Source of the DNA: Tetrastigma voinierianum
Taxonomy: Eukaryota > Streptophyta > Magnoliopsida > Vitales > Vitaceae
DNA: 64,000 bases
Reading direction: 5' to 3'
Assembly: GCA_016808115.1 (NCBI GenBank)
Contig: JAEQBH010005277.1
Span: forward strand, 54,354-118,353
Both the position numbers and the translations under genes were made by a program. This document shows positions 1 to 10,800 of the stretch, piece after piece; within the stretch, counting starts at the first letter, position 1, and each line of letters opens with the position of its first letter. Under the pieces are notes generated by a model that saw only the letters and a program-made list of their open reading frames with translations, had not been told where the DNA came from and did no database searches.

Positions 1-1089
1 AATGGTTGAGAATTTCTATGTACATTATTTTGGCAGATAATCTTGAAAGCATAAGGAATGAATTCACTTTTTGAGAAGCTTGAAATATAAAGTTAAAATA
101 AATAAATAAATAAATAAATATAAGGACTATCTAATTGCAAGGATTATTGAAAGTATCTAGACCTTGGTGGAATTTGATGAGAATGTATGATGATATTTCT
201 TGGTATAGTTTTTTTTTTTTTTTTTTTACGCGATGTACAAAGAGTATAAACTTTAGTATAAATATTTGGAATGGCATTAAAAAAATAAATTATTGTGTAG
301 TGTGTTGAAGGATTTGATTAGTTGGTAATAATAAAATTTACAGAAAAGACAGATCACGATTATGTCTTTGATTATATGATATTGGAAATACACAATTGGA
401 AGGAAAATCGTGGTGTAAATTGTTGGAGTTTATTGAATATATTTGTGATCACGAATTTTTGTTAATGAATGAATGAATATTAGTGATGACTCCTAAAGCG
501 AACATAATTAGAATAATACTGAGATTTGTATATGAAAATGTATTGTTGATGTCATGATTTTACATGAAAAGAGGATTGCTTATGTGAAATGTTATATTAT
601 TAGGTTGTCCTTGAACGTGGATGAATGGTTGAATGGTTGTTGATAACAACACATGCACATATATTATATTGGTATAAGAAATGGAAGAATTGGCGAAAAT
701 TGAACATGGTTGTATATTCACGTGACATTATATTATCAAGATTTGTGATTGAATTGGAAATGAATTTGAATGCAATTACGTTGTGTTCAATCACATTCAT
801 GATTATTTATAAAGAAAGAGAGATGATTATAAAAGTGATAAACTTAGGAGGCCATTTGAAAAAGAAAGGAAAATGAGAAACGACAAATGCTCGTGAGAAA
901 TGAGATTAAGAAGGAGAGAAGATCCCTACAATTGAAGACCAAAACTTACCTCGGGATGACAGGTGGGAGTGTATTAGTATGGACTCATATCATTAAATTG
1001 AAAGCAGAAAATAAGCAATACATTATGAAAACAACGCATATCATTCTTAGACACCCATTTGCACGAATGGTTCTTCCCGCTAGGTAGCC
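1..1089. other. AT-rich stretch, no gene recognised
   Basis: AT-rich, with homopolymer T runs and a short tetranucleotide repeat. The small open frames here show no family resemblance and have the composition expected by chance. It may be decayed transposon sequence beyond the RNase H remnant that follows, but nothing specific supports that. Confidence 0.5.
93..121. repeat. (AAAT)n microsatellite
   Basis: Six or seven AAAT/AATA units in a row. Simple sequence, no function inferred. Confidence 0.85.
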
Positions 1090-1480
1090 TCACCATGTCT
1101 CATGTCCCATTTTATGAATGGACTCCATCTCTTCTTGCCATAATTTGTTAAATCGAGAATCGAAGCGGCAGTGAGTGAATCAGAGATCGAATCAATATGA
1201 ATGGTTGGAGGAGGTGGCCACCATTGTTTGTTTTCTTGACTATATAGTGATGTTCCATAAGTAAATATATATCTGTTTGTGATCGAGCTTTGTGAGGGAG
1301 TCGAGAAAGATGGCTTGTATCTGTATAATCAGAAAATTGGTTCGATGTTTTGGAATAAATAATCCCATGTCACATGTCCCACGAGATATTTTAATGTGGC
1401 AATTCCATTCCGGTGCCTTTATAAAAATGTGATCAGTATATTTTAAGTTTCTTCGTATTACCAAAAGTTGGAATTGTTTC
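1090..1480 (-). pseudogene. Ale-type copia RNase H fragment
   Basis: Read on the minus strand, about 74 codons are open and carry the copia RNase H start region: a degraded HILRYLRGT-like block, then RGTCDMGLF, then broken versions of the segments that follow in Ty1-copia RNase H. The nucleotide sequence resembles 13080-13330, the RNase H of the larger Ale-type element in this window, in the same orientation. Frames shift at several points toward the low-coordinate end. No LTR was found for this piece, so it is an isolated remnant or the end of a second, mostly lost, Ale-type element next to the Tork-like element that follows. Confidence 0.65.
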
Positions 1481-1765
1481 TTCCCATTGTCAATTCTCTG
1501 ACCATTCAGATTATTTTTTTTAGTGACTCATTCTTCTTTTTGGTGATTTTCAATTCTTGGTATGTTGAGAATCGGTATTCATCGATTCTAATGCAGATCA
1601 ATGCGACCGACTATTATTCAATTTGAGGCATATTTTGATTCTTTAAAAAAAGAGTAAGATGGATTCCACCTACCAGTTGTGAATCGATTTATGATAGAAT
1701 CGTGAATCATACATAACAGTATAACAATCTTTGCCAACAATGCGTTTCACCTACGGTCTTCTTGC
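1481..1765. other. Unassigned 285 bp
   Basis: No coding similarity, repeat structure or element end recognised between the Ale-type RNase H remnant and the Tork-like polyprotein remnant. Confidence 0.5.
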
Positions 1766-2851
1766 ATAACAATCATCATACCTCGATCTTTGCAACTTCT
1801 TGCCTCTTCATAAGTGGATGGCTCTTCTTTGGACTCAATGTGTTGCCACACTTAAGGCATAATGCAACCCGGATCAACTTCACATCTTTTCTTGGGTGGC
1901 TTAATAGTCCTCCTCTCTCTATCTCTGGAAATAGAATACTGTTGCATAGGAACTGTAGCTAGAGGAACACTCCATATCTGAATTAAGACAAACTAATCGA
2001 AACTCCATTTTTTATCAACTCTGCACTGTCTCAACACTAGAGTCTTTAGGAGCCAAGACTTGAATCATGGAAGTCTCATAAAAAATCACATTTCTGCTAA
2101 TTAATAATTTCTTAGTTTTCGGACACCACAATTTATAGCCTTTCACACCAAATTTATAACCAAGAAAAATACACTTCATTGATCTAGGTTCTAACTTCCT
2201 ATTATCAACATGGGCATATGCATGTCATCCAAAAATTTTCAAACCTGAATAAGTAGCAAGACTACTAGACCATACCTCTTGAGGAGTCTTCTTCACTTTA
2301 GCAACTGAGGGAGAACGGTTGATCAAATAACATGTAGTGGACGCAGCTTCTGCTTAAAAGACTTCGAAAACGCTAGGTATTAGGAGGCACTTCTGCACCT
2401 GACCTTCTCCATCAAGTCTATTCTTATGCTCACTTCACCATTCTGTTGTGGAGTATGACTAAATGTACAATGTCTAACAATTCCCTATTTCTTACACATA
2501 GTGTTAAACTCATTAGAACAAAACTTTAACCCATTATCAGTGTGAAGACACTTCACTTGCCTCCCTGTTTGCGTGTCATCAGTGCTTCAATCCTTGAATG
2601 TTGAAAACACATCACTTTTCTGTTTCAGGATGAATACCCATACCTTACGTGAGAAATCATCAATGATCGTCAACATATAAGTAGTACCTCCCATAGAAGA
2701 TACTTTTGTTGGTCCCCAAAGGTCTGAATGTAGATAGTCAAGTGACCCCTTTGACTTATGAATTCTTGAAGAGAATCTAATTTGCTTCTATTTCCCAAAA
2801 ACGCAGTGCTCACATAATTGTAACTTACTTGTTTTCTGACCATCTAGAAGT
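1766..2851 (-). pseudogene. Tork-like copia integrase and hinge (pseudogene)
   Basis: On the minus strand the order is: GAG-pre-integrase tail (CEHCVFGK, about 2787-2830), integrase core start (TYMLTIIDDFSRKVWVF, about 2625-2685), a degraded HTDNGLKFCSNEF block carrying the second catalytic Asp (about 2495-2550), and HTPQQNG (about 2430-2460). It continues into the FLGYKFGVKGYKLWCP region (about 2110-2170) and the hinge motif RRTIKPPK (about 1890-1915). In intact elements this enzyme inserts the reverse-transcribed copy into host DNA. At least one in-frame stop and several frameshifts break it. The catalytic region is recognisable but could not give a continuous protein as written. Confidence 0.8.
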
Positions 2852-2865
2852 CCTCTTCTACTCAA
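2852..2865. repeat. Target-site duplication, left side of LINE 1
   Basis: CCTCTTCTACTCAA here matches CTCTTTCTACTCAA at 9290-9303, differing only in the placement of T and C near the start. The pair brackets the LINE exactly, next to its poly-T (reverse-strand poly-A). Confidence 0.8.
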
Positions 2866-2989
2866 TTTTTTTTTTTTTTTTTGATCGATAAAAAGCAAAT
2901 TTATAAAGATAACCAAATCAAGGGAACGAAAATAGAAGAACCTTAGAGTACGGGTCGTGGCTAGGAACTCGAGCACTTACAGCAAAAGA

Positions 2990-5900
2990 AAAACAAACCA
3001 AACAAAAGAACACACCTACTCTAACCATGTAAAAATTCTATAATGGTGTGCATTATCAACACTATACAAGTGCTTAAGACCACAAATTAGACCACAAAAT
3101 TAGCTTTTAATTCTTAGTGGAGGGGACCTGTTCTGATACCGGCCTATTCTTGCGTAAGATTCCAGCTCCTTCATAGGGCTGCAGCCAGATTTGCTTGCGC
3201 TTCTTACCTACGGAAGCTCCTTACCAAGCTAGAAGAGTGTGAAGGACCGAATATGGGAAGACCCAACTAATCCCAACAATAGACAAAAAAGATCCTAACA
3301 TTTTCCAATTTACAATGAATCGCGAGATGGTCCTATGGTCTCCTCTTCCTCCTCGCACATAAAACATCTATTTGCAGATGTCATACCCACTGGCAATTTT
3401 AGTGATCCAAGTGAGCACTTTTCCCCAAGCAGCTTCCCAAGCAAAGACTCCAATTTTGGGGACTGTTTGGATTGACCCCGGTGAGAAGTCAAGGCGGAAG
3501 CATCGAGACCTTTATACATGCACTTGACCTAGAAATCTTATCCTTGGCATTCTTCGACGAAAGCTTGTCCTCGCCCATGGGACAGAACTTATGATCTTGA
3601 AGAATTTGAAGGAATCTTGTCATCTCTTCAGGCTCCCAGTCGTTAAGAGATCTTAAGAAAGTGGGGCCAACACCAACTCCCTCTCCACACATCCCAATAT
3701 CTGAACCTTAGCCTCTTTGTTTGTAGCTACTATTGAAAAGGTTAGAGCAATTGCTGGCCCTCCACAGCATACATCACTCCAAAAGTTGATCCTCCTTCCA
3801 CATTCCCTAGACCAAAATAGCGTTCGGGAAAAAACAAGCCATTCTTTTTGATTTCCTTCATAGGCTAGTTCCATAGGCACGCCTCCACGATCTAGTGTGC
3901 GACCCCAGTGGACTCATAAGGCTGCGATAGCCGCTTTCTCAGCGCATTTTTATCATTAGCAAACCTCCAGCTCCATTTGCTCAACAGGGCCTTATTCAAC
4001 TTGACTTTTAAATAATGCTTTGCTCTTTTACGAGCACGGCGTAACATACCGAGGATTTTCTTTGATCCCCCGAGGCGCCTTTGGATCGCTCGATCTGGCG
4101 CACACTTTCTTGGGCATACGGAAAAAGAAAGAGTAGATAAATAGGCCCCGGAATGAGTGCTACCGAATAAGTGATCCTACCACCTTAGAGATATCTTGCG
4201 GGTCTTTCAGCGGCCAGCTCTTCGGTATCTCTCTTCAATCGAGTCCCCGAGCCCTGATAGCCTTATTAGCGGCTCACAGGGGAGACCCCGAATAGGTCGT
4301 GGGAAAGAACCAATATTTGCTGACCTAACTTTCAGGAGGCGAATCCACGGATTAGTCACGGGCCCGATAAGGAATAATTTGGCTTTTGGCTTTAGGAGTG
4401 TCTTCCAACCCCGACAAAACCCAAACCACATCAGTCAGCTTAAGAACTGCCGTGCTCGTGTCGACCTCGCGAATAAGCGTATCATGGCGCCAGAAGATGA
4501 TGAAATAAAACCAGTTCCTCCTGCCCATTTACCAAATCTTCTTTGCGAAAGGTAATTGCCATCCAACACGCAGGTGTCAAACAACTAGAGCTTCCATACC
4601 GATAACAAAAGAGATAGGGGGATGGGGGTATCTGTCTCAAACCCACGGAACTTGAAAATCAGTAGGGCTTAGTTTAGGGGCCAGAAAGAAGGTATGAGTG
4701 ATGCCATTTCATCCGACTCAACCATTTGCCAAAACCCATCTGCCCAAGACACAGTGAGAAACTCCCCAGCGATACTATCATAAACTTTTCAATATCCAAT
4801 TTGCAAGCAATCCGTTTATTCCTCCTGGGAAGAATCACTTTAACTCGTTGCTTGATCAAAGCGGCATCCGAGAATCTTCACGTCTCGACAAAAAGCATTT
4901 TAGGACTTAGAAATCACCTTGTCCTGACCCTCTTTGATCCTGATGGCTAATACTTTAGATGAGAATCTTGTAGAGACCTCCCACGAAACATCAGTCTTAA
5001 ATCTTTGAAATCTTCCACAGTCTGTTTCTTGGGATGAGAACCGGGAAAGTCGTGTTTAAGGCACGCGAATGCAGCGTTATCAAACTCTTGAAAAATGATA
5101 ACCTCAACTTTCACAAAGTCAATTTGAAGGACCAAAGGCTAAAGGAAACCGTCGAGTCTGGAGCATATACTATACACAAGACCGAAATAGTGTCAGTTTC
5201 ATTCTCGAGAGAAGGTTTCCTCGGTGGCACTTCTCTCGATCAATCTGTTGGGGTTTGTCCCGGGGAAAGGGAGGGCTCCGCCCCTTTGGTAGAGAGAATA
5301 TTTTGGAAAGCATCTACCAAACCTTCCTTGATGTCATCCTCATATCACTATGCCATTAATGCAAATCTTTGTTTAAACAATTTACAGCGCACGTGAGCGT
5401 TAGCCATCTTATGAAAAAGCGGTGACCCTATCCACACTTCCAACAAGCCAAGTCTCTAGATTTACGGCCGCGAGATCTCTTCCCATGGGGCCAACTTTTG
5501 AAGTCGCTCTGAAACTCCTTACGTTCCTCGGCTTCTCGAGACCCAAACTAGCCTTCTGATCGTCCCCAATCTCTTAAAGCTTCCTCCTTATTAGTCTCGA
5601 CTTTCCCAAACACATCTGATTCCAAGCCTTCAAAATACCTTTGGGGCCTTTAATGAATTTAAGCGGAAGGATGGGCGAAGGGACAGTAAAAATGGAGAGA
5701 TGCATACCACCTTCAAGATGTCTTTGACCCCTCATGCTTTAACCACATAAGTTCAAGCCAGGAAGGCGTAGGCCACTGTTGCCTCCGTGAAAACATCGAT
5801 AGAATGAAATGATCGGAAAGCAGGGCTGGGAGAAGACTAAGGTCACCTTGTTTTAATGGCTCCCGGTCGGCGGTGACTAAGAAATCTATCAGCAGGGCAT

Positions 5901-6449
5901 TAGTGCCATTGAGACCACCACTCCAATTGTGGGACCCTCCTGTGGTGGGGTCTCACTCCAGAAATCAGCAGATCATTCGAGAATGCTCGGAGGGAACCTC
6001 CTCATGGAGTTAGGCTTGCCACCTTTGGATCTTTCATAGGAAAAGAACCTCCCATTGGAAATCTGCACCAAGGACAGTCCCAAGGCCCTTGATCGAGCAG
6101 GCTCTTCCCAAAAGATTCTCTAAAACTATTCTCAATAAGACCAGTACACCCACATGACGCCCGGTAAACCCGTCCTCGGGCATTCGAACAGAAGCAGTAA
6201 TGAGAGAGCTACCGCCAGCGAGTCCACTAAACTGATTCGACTGTTGTCCCAAAGCGAAGGATACAGCAGCTCTCGGCGTGCGCTCCGAATTCAAACGGTG
6301 ACCCACACCCAGTGCGCTGAATTCAATTGTATCTGGATGCATTTCTTGTAACCAAACAAGATCGACCACAACCACGAGAATGTTCTTGATCACCTTTCTT
6401 TTATGAGGCATTCGCACCTCACGTTTCAAGAAAAAATTTTAATCTTCAT
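2990..6449 (-). pseudogene. LINE 1 ORF2: endonuclease-reverse transcriptase (pseudogene)
   Basis: ORF2 in intact L1 elements nicks the target and primes reverse transcription from the nick. Here the minus-strand order is: endonuclease from 6449 to about 5850 (RKVIKNIL, a degraded LVCLQET-like site, GADFQW near 6050), reverse transcriptase about 5150-4500 (CKLDIEK near 4790-4810), and the C-terminal zinc-binding zf-RVT region about 3880-3310 (LNDWE-EEMTRFLQIL near 3600-3650, CFMCEEEEET near 3330-3365). The start was chosen at 6449 because the related LINEs 2 and 3 begin ORF2 with the same MK[IL]KIL-like sequence. Frameshifts occur roughly every 50-150 bases, and the YADD box is not readable as one frame. 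Confidence 0.75.
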
Positions 6450-6469
6450 TTAACTTTAACAATAAGTTT

Positions 6470-9280
6470 GTCCCTTCCACTTATTTGCTGATCTTATTCC
6501 CATTATAGTTTATAGTGCTCCTCAGTCTTCTTAACTCCCGCTCACTCTTTGACACTGTCAAAATTCCTTTTTCCTTGCTCAATTTTTGGGAAGCCACTAA
6601 ATTTCTCAATAAATTCAAAATCTCCTTTTCAAACCCTTAGTAGGAAACCTAAATCTTGAATTTAACCAGTGTTTGCTTTCAATCTCCGTAATTCCAGTTT
6701 CGGTGACTCATTGGACCCCTTGTGCTACGTGGCCAATTGCGTAAATACCTCCTTCGTCAGTGCTCGTGCTCGAACTGATTCATTCCCTTCGTCAGCCGCC
6801 ACAACCCAGGTGCCATAGCCTTCTCAGATCCCGGACGGAAAAACCCCACAAGCGAGGGCGGCAGCGAGAAGAGGGAATGGGGTGGACTGAAGTCAAAGAT
6901 TGTCATCGTACCTATTGGATTCTTTGCCCCTTCTTCTGTCTTGCCAACCTCCCGAGCTCGTCTTCTTCCCCATGGACTGAGGCGTTCCCTTCACAATCAC
7001 CTTGAAGAGTGGATGTGGGCTGATATATGCGGCGTCTGGCAGGCATGAAGCGGATCAAACCATTTTTATTTTTCAAAATCACATTTTGGGACTTGAAGCG
7101 GGTGGGCTCCCGTAAAGGGCCAAGCCAGTTAAAACGGAGCCGTTTGGTGGAATGGGAACTCCTGACCATGATAATCAGGCTCCGCCAGCGAAATGAGGGC
7201 CAATTGAACTCCTGCCGTATCCTCACCAGAGGCCCGATCCCGAAACAAAGAGATTGTGACGAATGGAGGCTTCGCAGCATGATTCAAGGCGATAATGAGC
7301 TCTGCCCGAGGGTGGCCAGTTACATCAACTGTTTTCTTACTCTTGCCACATGCGAATTGGCGCTCCTCTCGTGGCGTGCATCGTCTTCCCTCATCCTCGA
7401 CCGCCCGGAAACCACTGCGTTGACCACTGACCTGGTGAGCAACCAGTCTTCCTCTCATATGCGAAATCCACGGTCGTTTGCCTACTTGAGTCTACAGACG
7501 GGGTGGAAGCCGCCTTTTCACCCGGCATATTCAGATGCTGCACGAAGAAGTTTCAAAACTTACCGGCGATTCTTTTCCGTGTGATGTTTCTCAGCCAATC
7601 TCTGCTTTGCTTCATACTGTATCTTTAAGACACATCTCTCCTCTTGCTCGATATGCTATGTTGTCTTCCTCGCTACATCCTTGATCTTGTCTTGAGGTCA
7701 AATCTGGAGACGCCTGCCATTTGGAACCTTCCGCTCACAGGTAATGCGATGGAATGTCCTGTCTATTTTTCCCTCGCTCTCCCTTACCTCTTGCCCTTAA
7801 AACAGTAAGAGAGTACCTTCTGTGGGCTGACTATTTGCTCCCAAAACTTGTGTAACATGGGCTGCGAGAGACCATGTGTCTGGCCGCGGCAGACATGATG
7901 CGCCTCATGGCGGGGCTGAAATTTTATGCTTGAGTCCTCAAAAATGAATTTTGGGCTTCCCCTTCTATTCCTAACCCCGATACATTTTAATTCAAAATAT
8001 TTTGGCTCCTTTGGGATTAGTATGACCAGTGACAGTGCAGCACACCTGCTTGCCTGGAGTTTCGAAACAGTCGGATGCCCGCCGCTCATGAACATCTCAT
8101 AAGTGGCTTTGACCTCTGCAACGTTACGGTTTGGCATCTGATGGGCGCGTGCAACTCGATAGTCTTCCTCTCACGGATCCGTGGCTCACCGGATTACTGC
8201 ACCTTCGAGGGGAATACTCGCCACCGTGGACGATCTCGCCATATTTGTAATTCATAACTAGCGAAGGTTAACGGCAGGCCCCATTACTGGCTCTTTTGAC
8301 CCGAAATTACACGGTGAAGATGAGTTTTTGGTTGTATCTTCATCAGGAGCGGCGAAGCCTCGCTGATTATCCCCCACTTTTGTTCTCGATCCACAGTTAC
8401 AAGGAAGACCCACCATATATCAGACTTAACTCTTGATGTAATCCATTGCAACTGAGGAAGAGTCGCTCCCTCGGTGCATCGCTCAGCCTACGGATCTGTG
8501 ACCGTTCTCCATGCTTGGCTAGCCTCTTGAACAGTCAAAGCCCATAAAAAACAACCACGAGTTGCAGGATGGATGGCAATGCGCCCCTCGACTTCGAGCC
8601 ATACTGGCCAAAGCTTCCGCCTCTGGCGGCGGCGAGTATCCAGTTTGTGCCTTCGACTTCCATGACATATTTAGCAACCCCCAGATCTCCTTTTGGTGTG
8701 CCCCTCTAAGATCCAACCATAATGTCTCACTTCGGGAATTCATTAGTTCCACAGGTGGAGCACAGAGATAGTCCTCCCCTTACTGAGTTCTCATGCTTGT
8801 CAATAAATGAATCTGTGATTTTCCTTCTTTCTCCCTCATCCTCCCTTATCGGTATTGTAGGGCTTCTTCTAACATATTCAACTTAGTTTATCAAGCCATT
8901 GCCCTTGGGAAAAGCGATTCATGTCTTTTTCCGTCCAAATGTCAATGAGCAGAAAGCGTCCACGATTATTCCCTCATCTCGGAGTGTATCTCCTACCATT
9001 CTCACACCGTCCGATCCTTCAAAATGCTTGCGCCATATACGTTCTCCGCGATATCAGCTCTTGGTAAAGTTCTTGCCCCTTCTTCACCGGCAATATCCAG
9101 CATCAGCCCATCTCACCTTTCGTATGATCACCTTCGCCTTGCTGCCATTCCCTACCTCCTCGATCTCGAAAGATTTTGATTCAACGGAGAACCATCTCCG
9201 TCTCCTCAACCTCCACATTGGGTGCACCAGAAATGACTTTGCCCACAGCTTTCTTACATGCCAGAGTGGTCTTTCATGAT
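6470..9280 (-). pseudogene. LINE 1 ORF1 region (decayed)
   Basis: This occupies the position of ORF1, the RNA-binding protein of plant L1 elements, between the 5' end and the ORF2 start. Several minus-strand frames of 60-120 codons can be joined only by frameshifts. They have the charged, Trp/Gly-rich composition of plant L1 ORF1, but I could not recognise a clean DUF4283 or zinc-knuckle motif. The assignment comes mainly from position and from comparison with LINE 2. Long plus-strand open frames here (for example 7027-7584) are antisense shadows. Confidence 0.45.
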
Positions 9281-9289
9281 GAGATGCAT

Positions 9290-9303
9290 CTCTTTCTACT
9301 CAA
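9290..9303. repeat. Target-site duplication, right side of LINE 1
   Basis: Partner of 2852-2865. Removing the LINE and one copy of this repeat restores the copia GAG-pre-integrase reading order. Confidence 0.8.
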
Positions 9304-10560
9304 ATTTGCCATATCATTTTCACTCATGTACTGACCATATCACCGGAAGCAAATAATATCATCCTCGACAATGAACGAGATCTGGCAAACAACATCTTTT
9401 GTAATAGTGGAACAACATAGAACATACTCTTTATAGCGTCTTTTGATGACCCTTCATCATAACTAAACGAGAACTCCCACCTTCACAAATGTGCCCAGTA
9501 CCTTTTGCATCAAGAGTACTTAGAGATATCAATTCCTTTTCAAATCGAGGAACATGTTCGATGTCACCAGGTACGAACTACTCCATCAAACATCTAATCT
9601 TGACGTCCCGATACTTGCTACGCCACCAGTGCACCGTGTGCCTATCAAAGCACTTTGTTATGCATAGGTTCGTATGTAGAGAACCAGTCCTGATTAGGAG
9701 TCATGTGAAACGTACAACCATAATCTAAAATCCAATTCTCACCAGCTTTCAAATCAGCATCGTATGACGAGGTTTCGTCGATCTGATTTGATTCTAAGCT
9801 GGACTGCAATTCTCTCGACATTTGTTCGAATTTCTTACTCCATATTCACTGGCTTAAACCTCCTTGATGTGACCCTTTTTCTTGCGGTAATTGCAGAATT
9901 AATCGATTCTTAGTTTTGACCTTTTATATTCTTCACGAATTCTTCTTTTTGTGGCACACCGATACCAAAGCAGGACTATCTCATTGTAGCAGTTTCTAAT
10001 TAATTGCTTCATTTCTCCTTAGAAAACAAAAGCTTCATAAGACTACATTTGGAGTTAAATTATCCCTGGAAATATATAAAATCATCGTATCTCACGAAAT
10101 TAAGCATACAATTAGGAGAGCGAACCTGACAACGTAACCTGATCTTTCTTCGCTTCATATCCTAGCCTCAAAAGTTCTAGATCAAACAATTTCTTTAAAG
10201 GTAAGTAGATACTCTTCTAAAGATGCTTCCTTCTGCCACTTGCTACAATCTAAATATTTACTTCAAATGCAACTTACTCTAAGACTTTGTCATCATAATT
10301 ATTCAACCCGGCCCTTAACACCTTAGTAGTCTTCTATCTGAAAAAGTCTTGTAGAATAAGTTCGATGTGAAGGTGAGCTACATGAGATAGTGCTACGATC
10401 CTTGCGTTCTTTCTCCTCTTTTGTCAACAATGACGACATCTTTTCAATCCTTGCAACACATCATCTAAATCATCGCGAACACGCGCATCTTAACGCCTGA
10501 TGAAAGTACGGCACTACGATCCAACAAGAGAATTTCGTATTTCATGGTTGCCATTGACAA
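9304..10560 (-). pseudogene. Tork-like copia gag and protease (pseudogene)
   Basis: Minus strand, starting near 10555 with a gag N-terminus (MATMKYEILLLDR), followed by a decayed gag body with recognisable pieces such as SKLHLK (about 10250) and LFSKEK (about 10015-10030). The protease lies near 9640-9750, with WILDYGCTFHMTPN. In this motif the catalytic Asp of the usual D[TS]G triplet is followed by Tyr-Gly, a change from the expected Thr-Gly. The frame then runs through a conserved pre-integrase segment to the LINE junction at 9303. Gag packages the element RNA and the protease cuts the polyprotein. Many frameshifts and stops make it non-functional as written. Confidence 0.75.
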
Positions 10561-10578
10561 GATTGGAAAAAACTTAAT

Positions 10579-10591
10579 GGCTCTGATACCA
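10579..10591 (-). promoter_or_regulatory. Copia primer-binding site (initiator Met-tRNA)
   Basis: The minus strand reads TGGTATCAGAGCC, the standard Ty1-copia primer-binding site complementary to the 3' end of plant initiator methionine tRNA. It lies 2 bases inside the LTR edge at 10594. Confidence 0.85.
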
Positions 10592-10593
10592 CT

Positions 10594-10800
10594 TGTTTTG
10601 ATCAATGGCCGATAATACGAAATAAGAAAAACACTAGATTTAACATTGGAATCACTTAGTTGTAAAAACCACGCAGAATAGAAAACTTCACTATGAATCT
10701 GAGAGAAATTATAAAGTACAATGAATTGGGAATAAACCCTAATGTGTTGATATAAAGAAAATACCCAAGCAGAAAGGTCCATACCCCCTAATGTCCTAGC
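10594..10800 (-). repeat. 5' LTR of the Tork-like copia (right edge approximate)
   Basis: The LTR ends in CA (minus strand) at 10594, next to the primer-binding site. It contains a TATA-like TTTATATCAA near 10750, as expected for U3-R of copia LTRs. I found no matching 3' LTR in the window, so the outer edge near 10800 is a guess. Confidence 0.55.

Larger units (their letters stand above)
2866..9289 (-). mobile_element. LINE 1: L1-type retrotransposon, minus strand
   Basis: A 6.4 kb non-LTR retrotransposon read from high to low coordinates. The poly-A tail appears as poly-T at 2866-2882, preceded on the minus strand by the ATCGATCAAAA-type end common in plant L1 elements. ORF1 lies at about 9280-6470 and ORF2 starts with ATG at 6449. 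It splits a Tork-like copia gene and is flanked by a 14 bp target-site duplication, so it looks close to full length rather than 5' truncated. It is richer in GC than its surroundings. Both ORFs are broken many times. It belongs to the same family as LINE 3 (21009-28117), since the sequences around the ORF2 start are nearly alike. Confidence 0.85.
1766..10800 (-). mobile_element. Tork-like Ty1-copia element, decayed, carrying a nested LINE
   Basis: Minus-strand copia element read from high to low coordinates: LTR-like sequence (10594 to about 10800), primer-binding site (10579-10591), gag and protease (10560-9304), then a LINE insertion (2866-9289), then integrase and the integrase-RT hinge (2851-1766). 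The polyprotein resumes across the LINE: the first half of the GAG-pre-integrase domain is at 9304-9370 and the second half, with CEHCVFGK, is at 2780-2830. Reverse transcriptase, RNase H and the 3' LTR are missing, so the element is truncated at its 3' end near 1766. Frameshifts and stops are frequent. Tork-like assignment rests on recognised motifs (ILDYGCTFHMTPN, CEHCVFGKQ, RRTIKPPK), not on a database search. The outer LTR boundary is approximate. Confidence 0.8.

Noticed and set aside
7027..7584. Plus-strand open frame of 185 codons, the longest in the window
   Set aside because: It is antisense to the LINE 1 ORF1 region, with no family resemblance and overlapping minus-strand frames. 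The GC-richer LINE sequence makes chance open frames longer.
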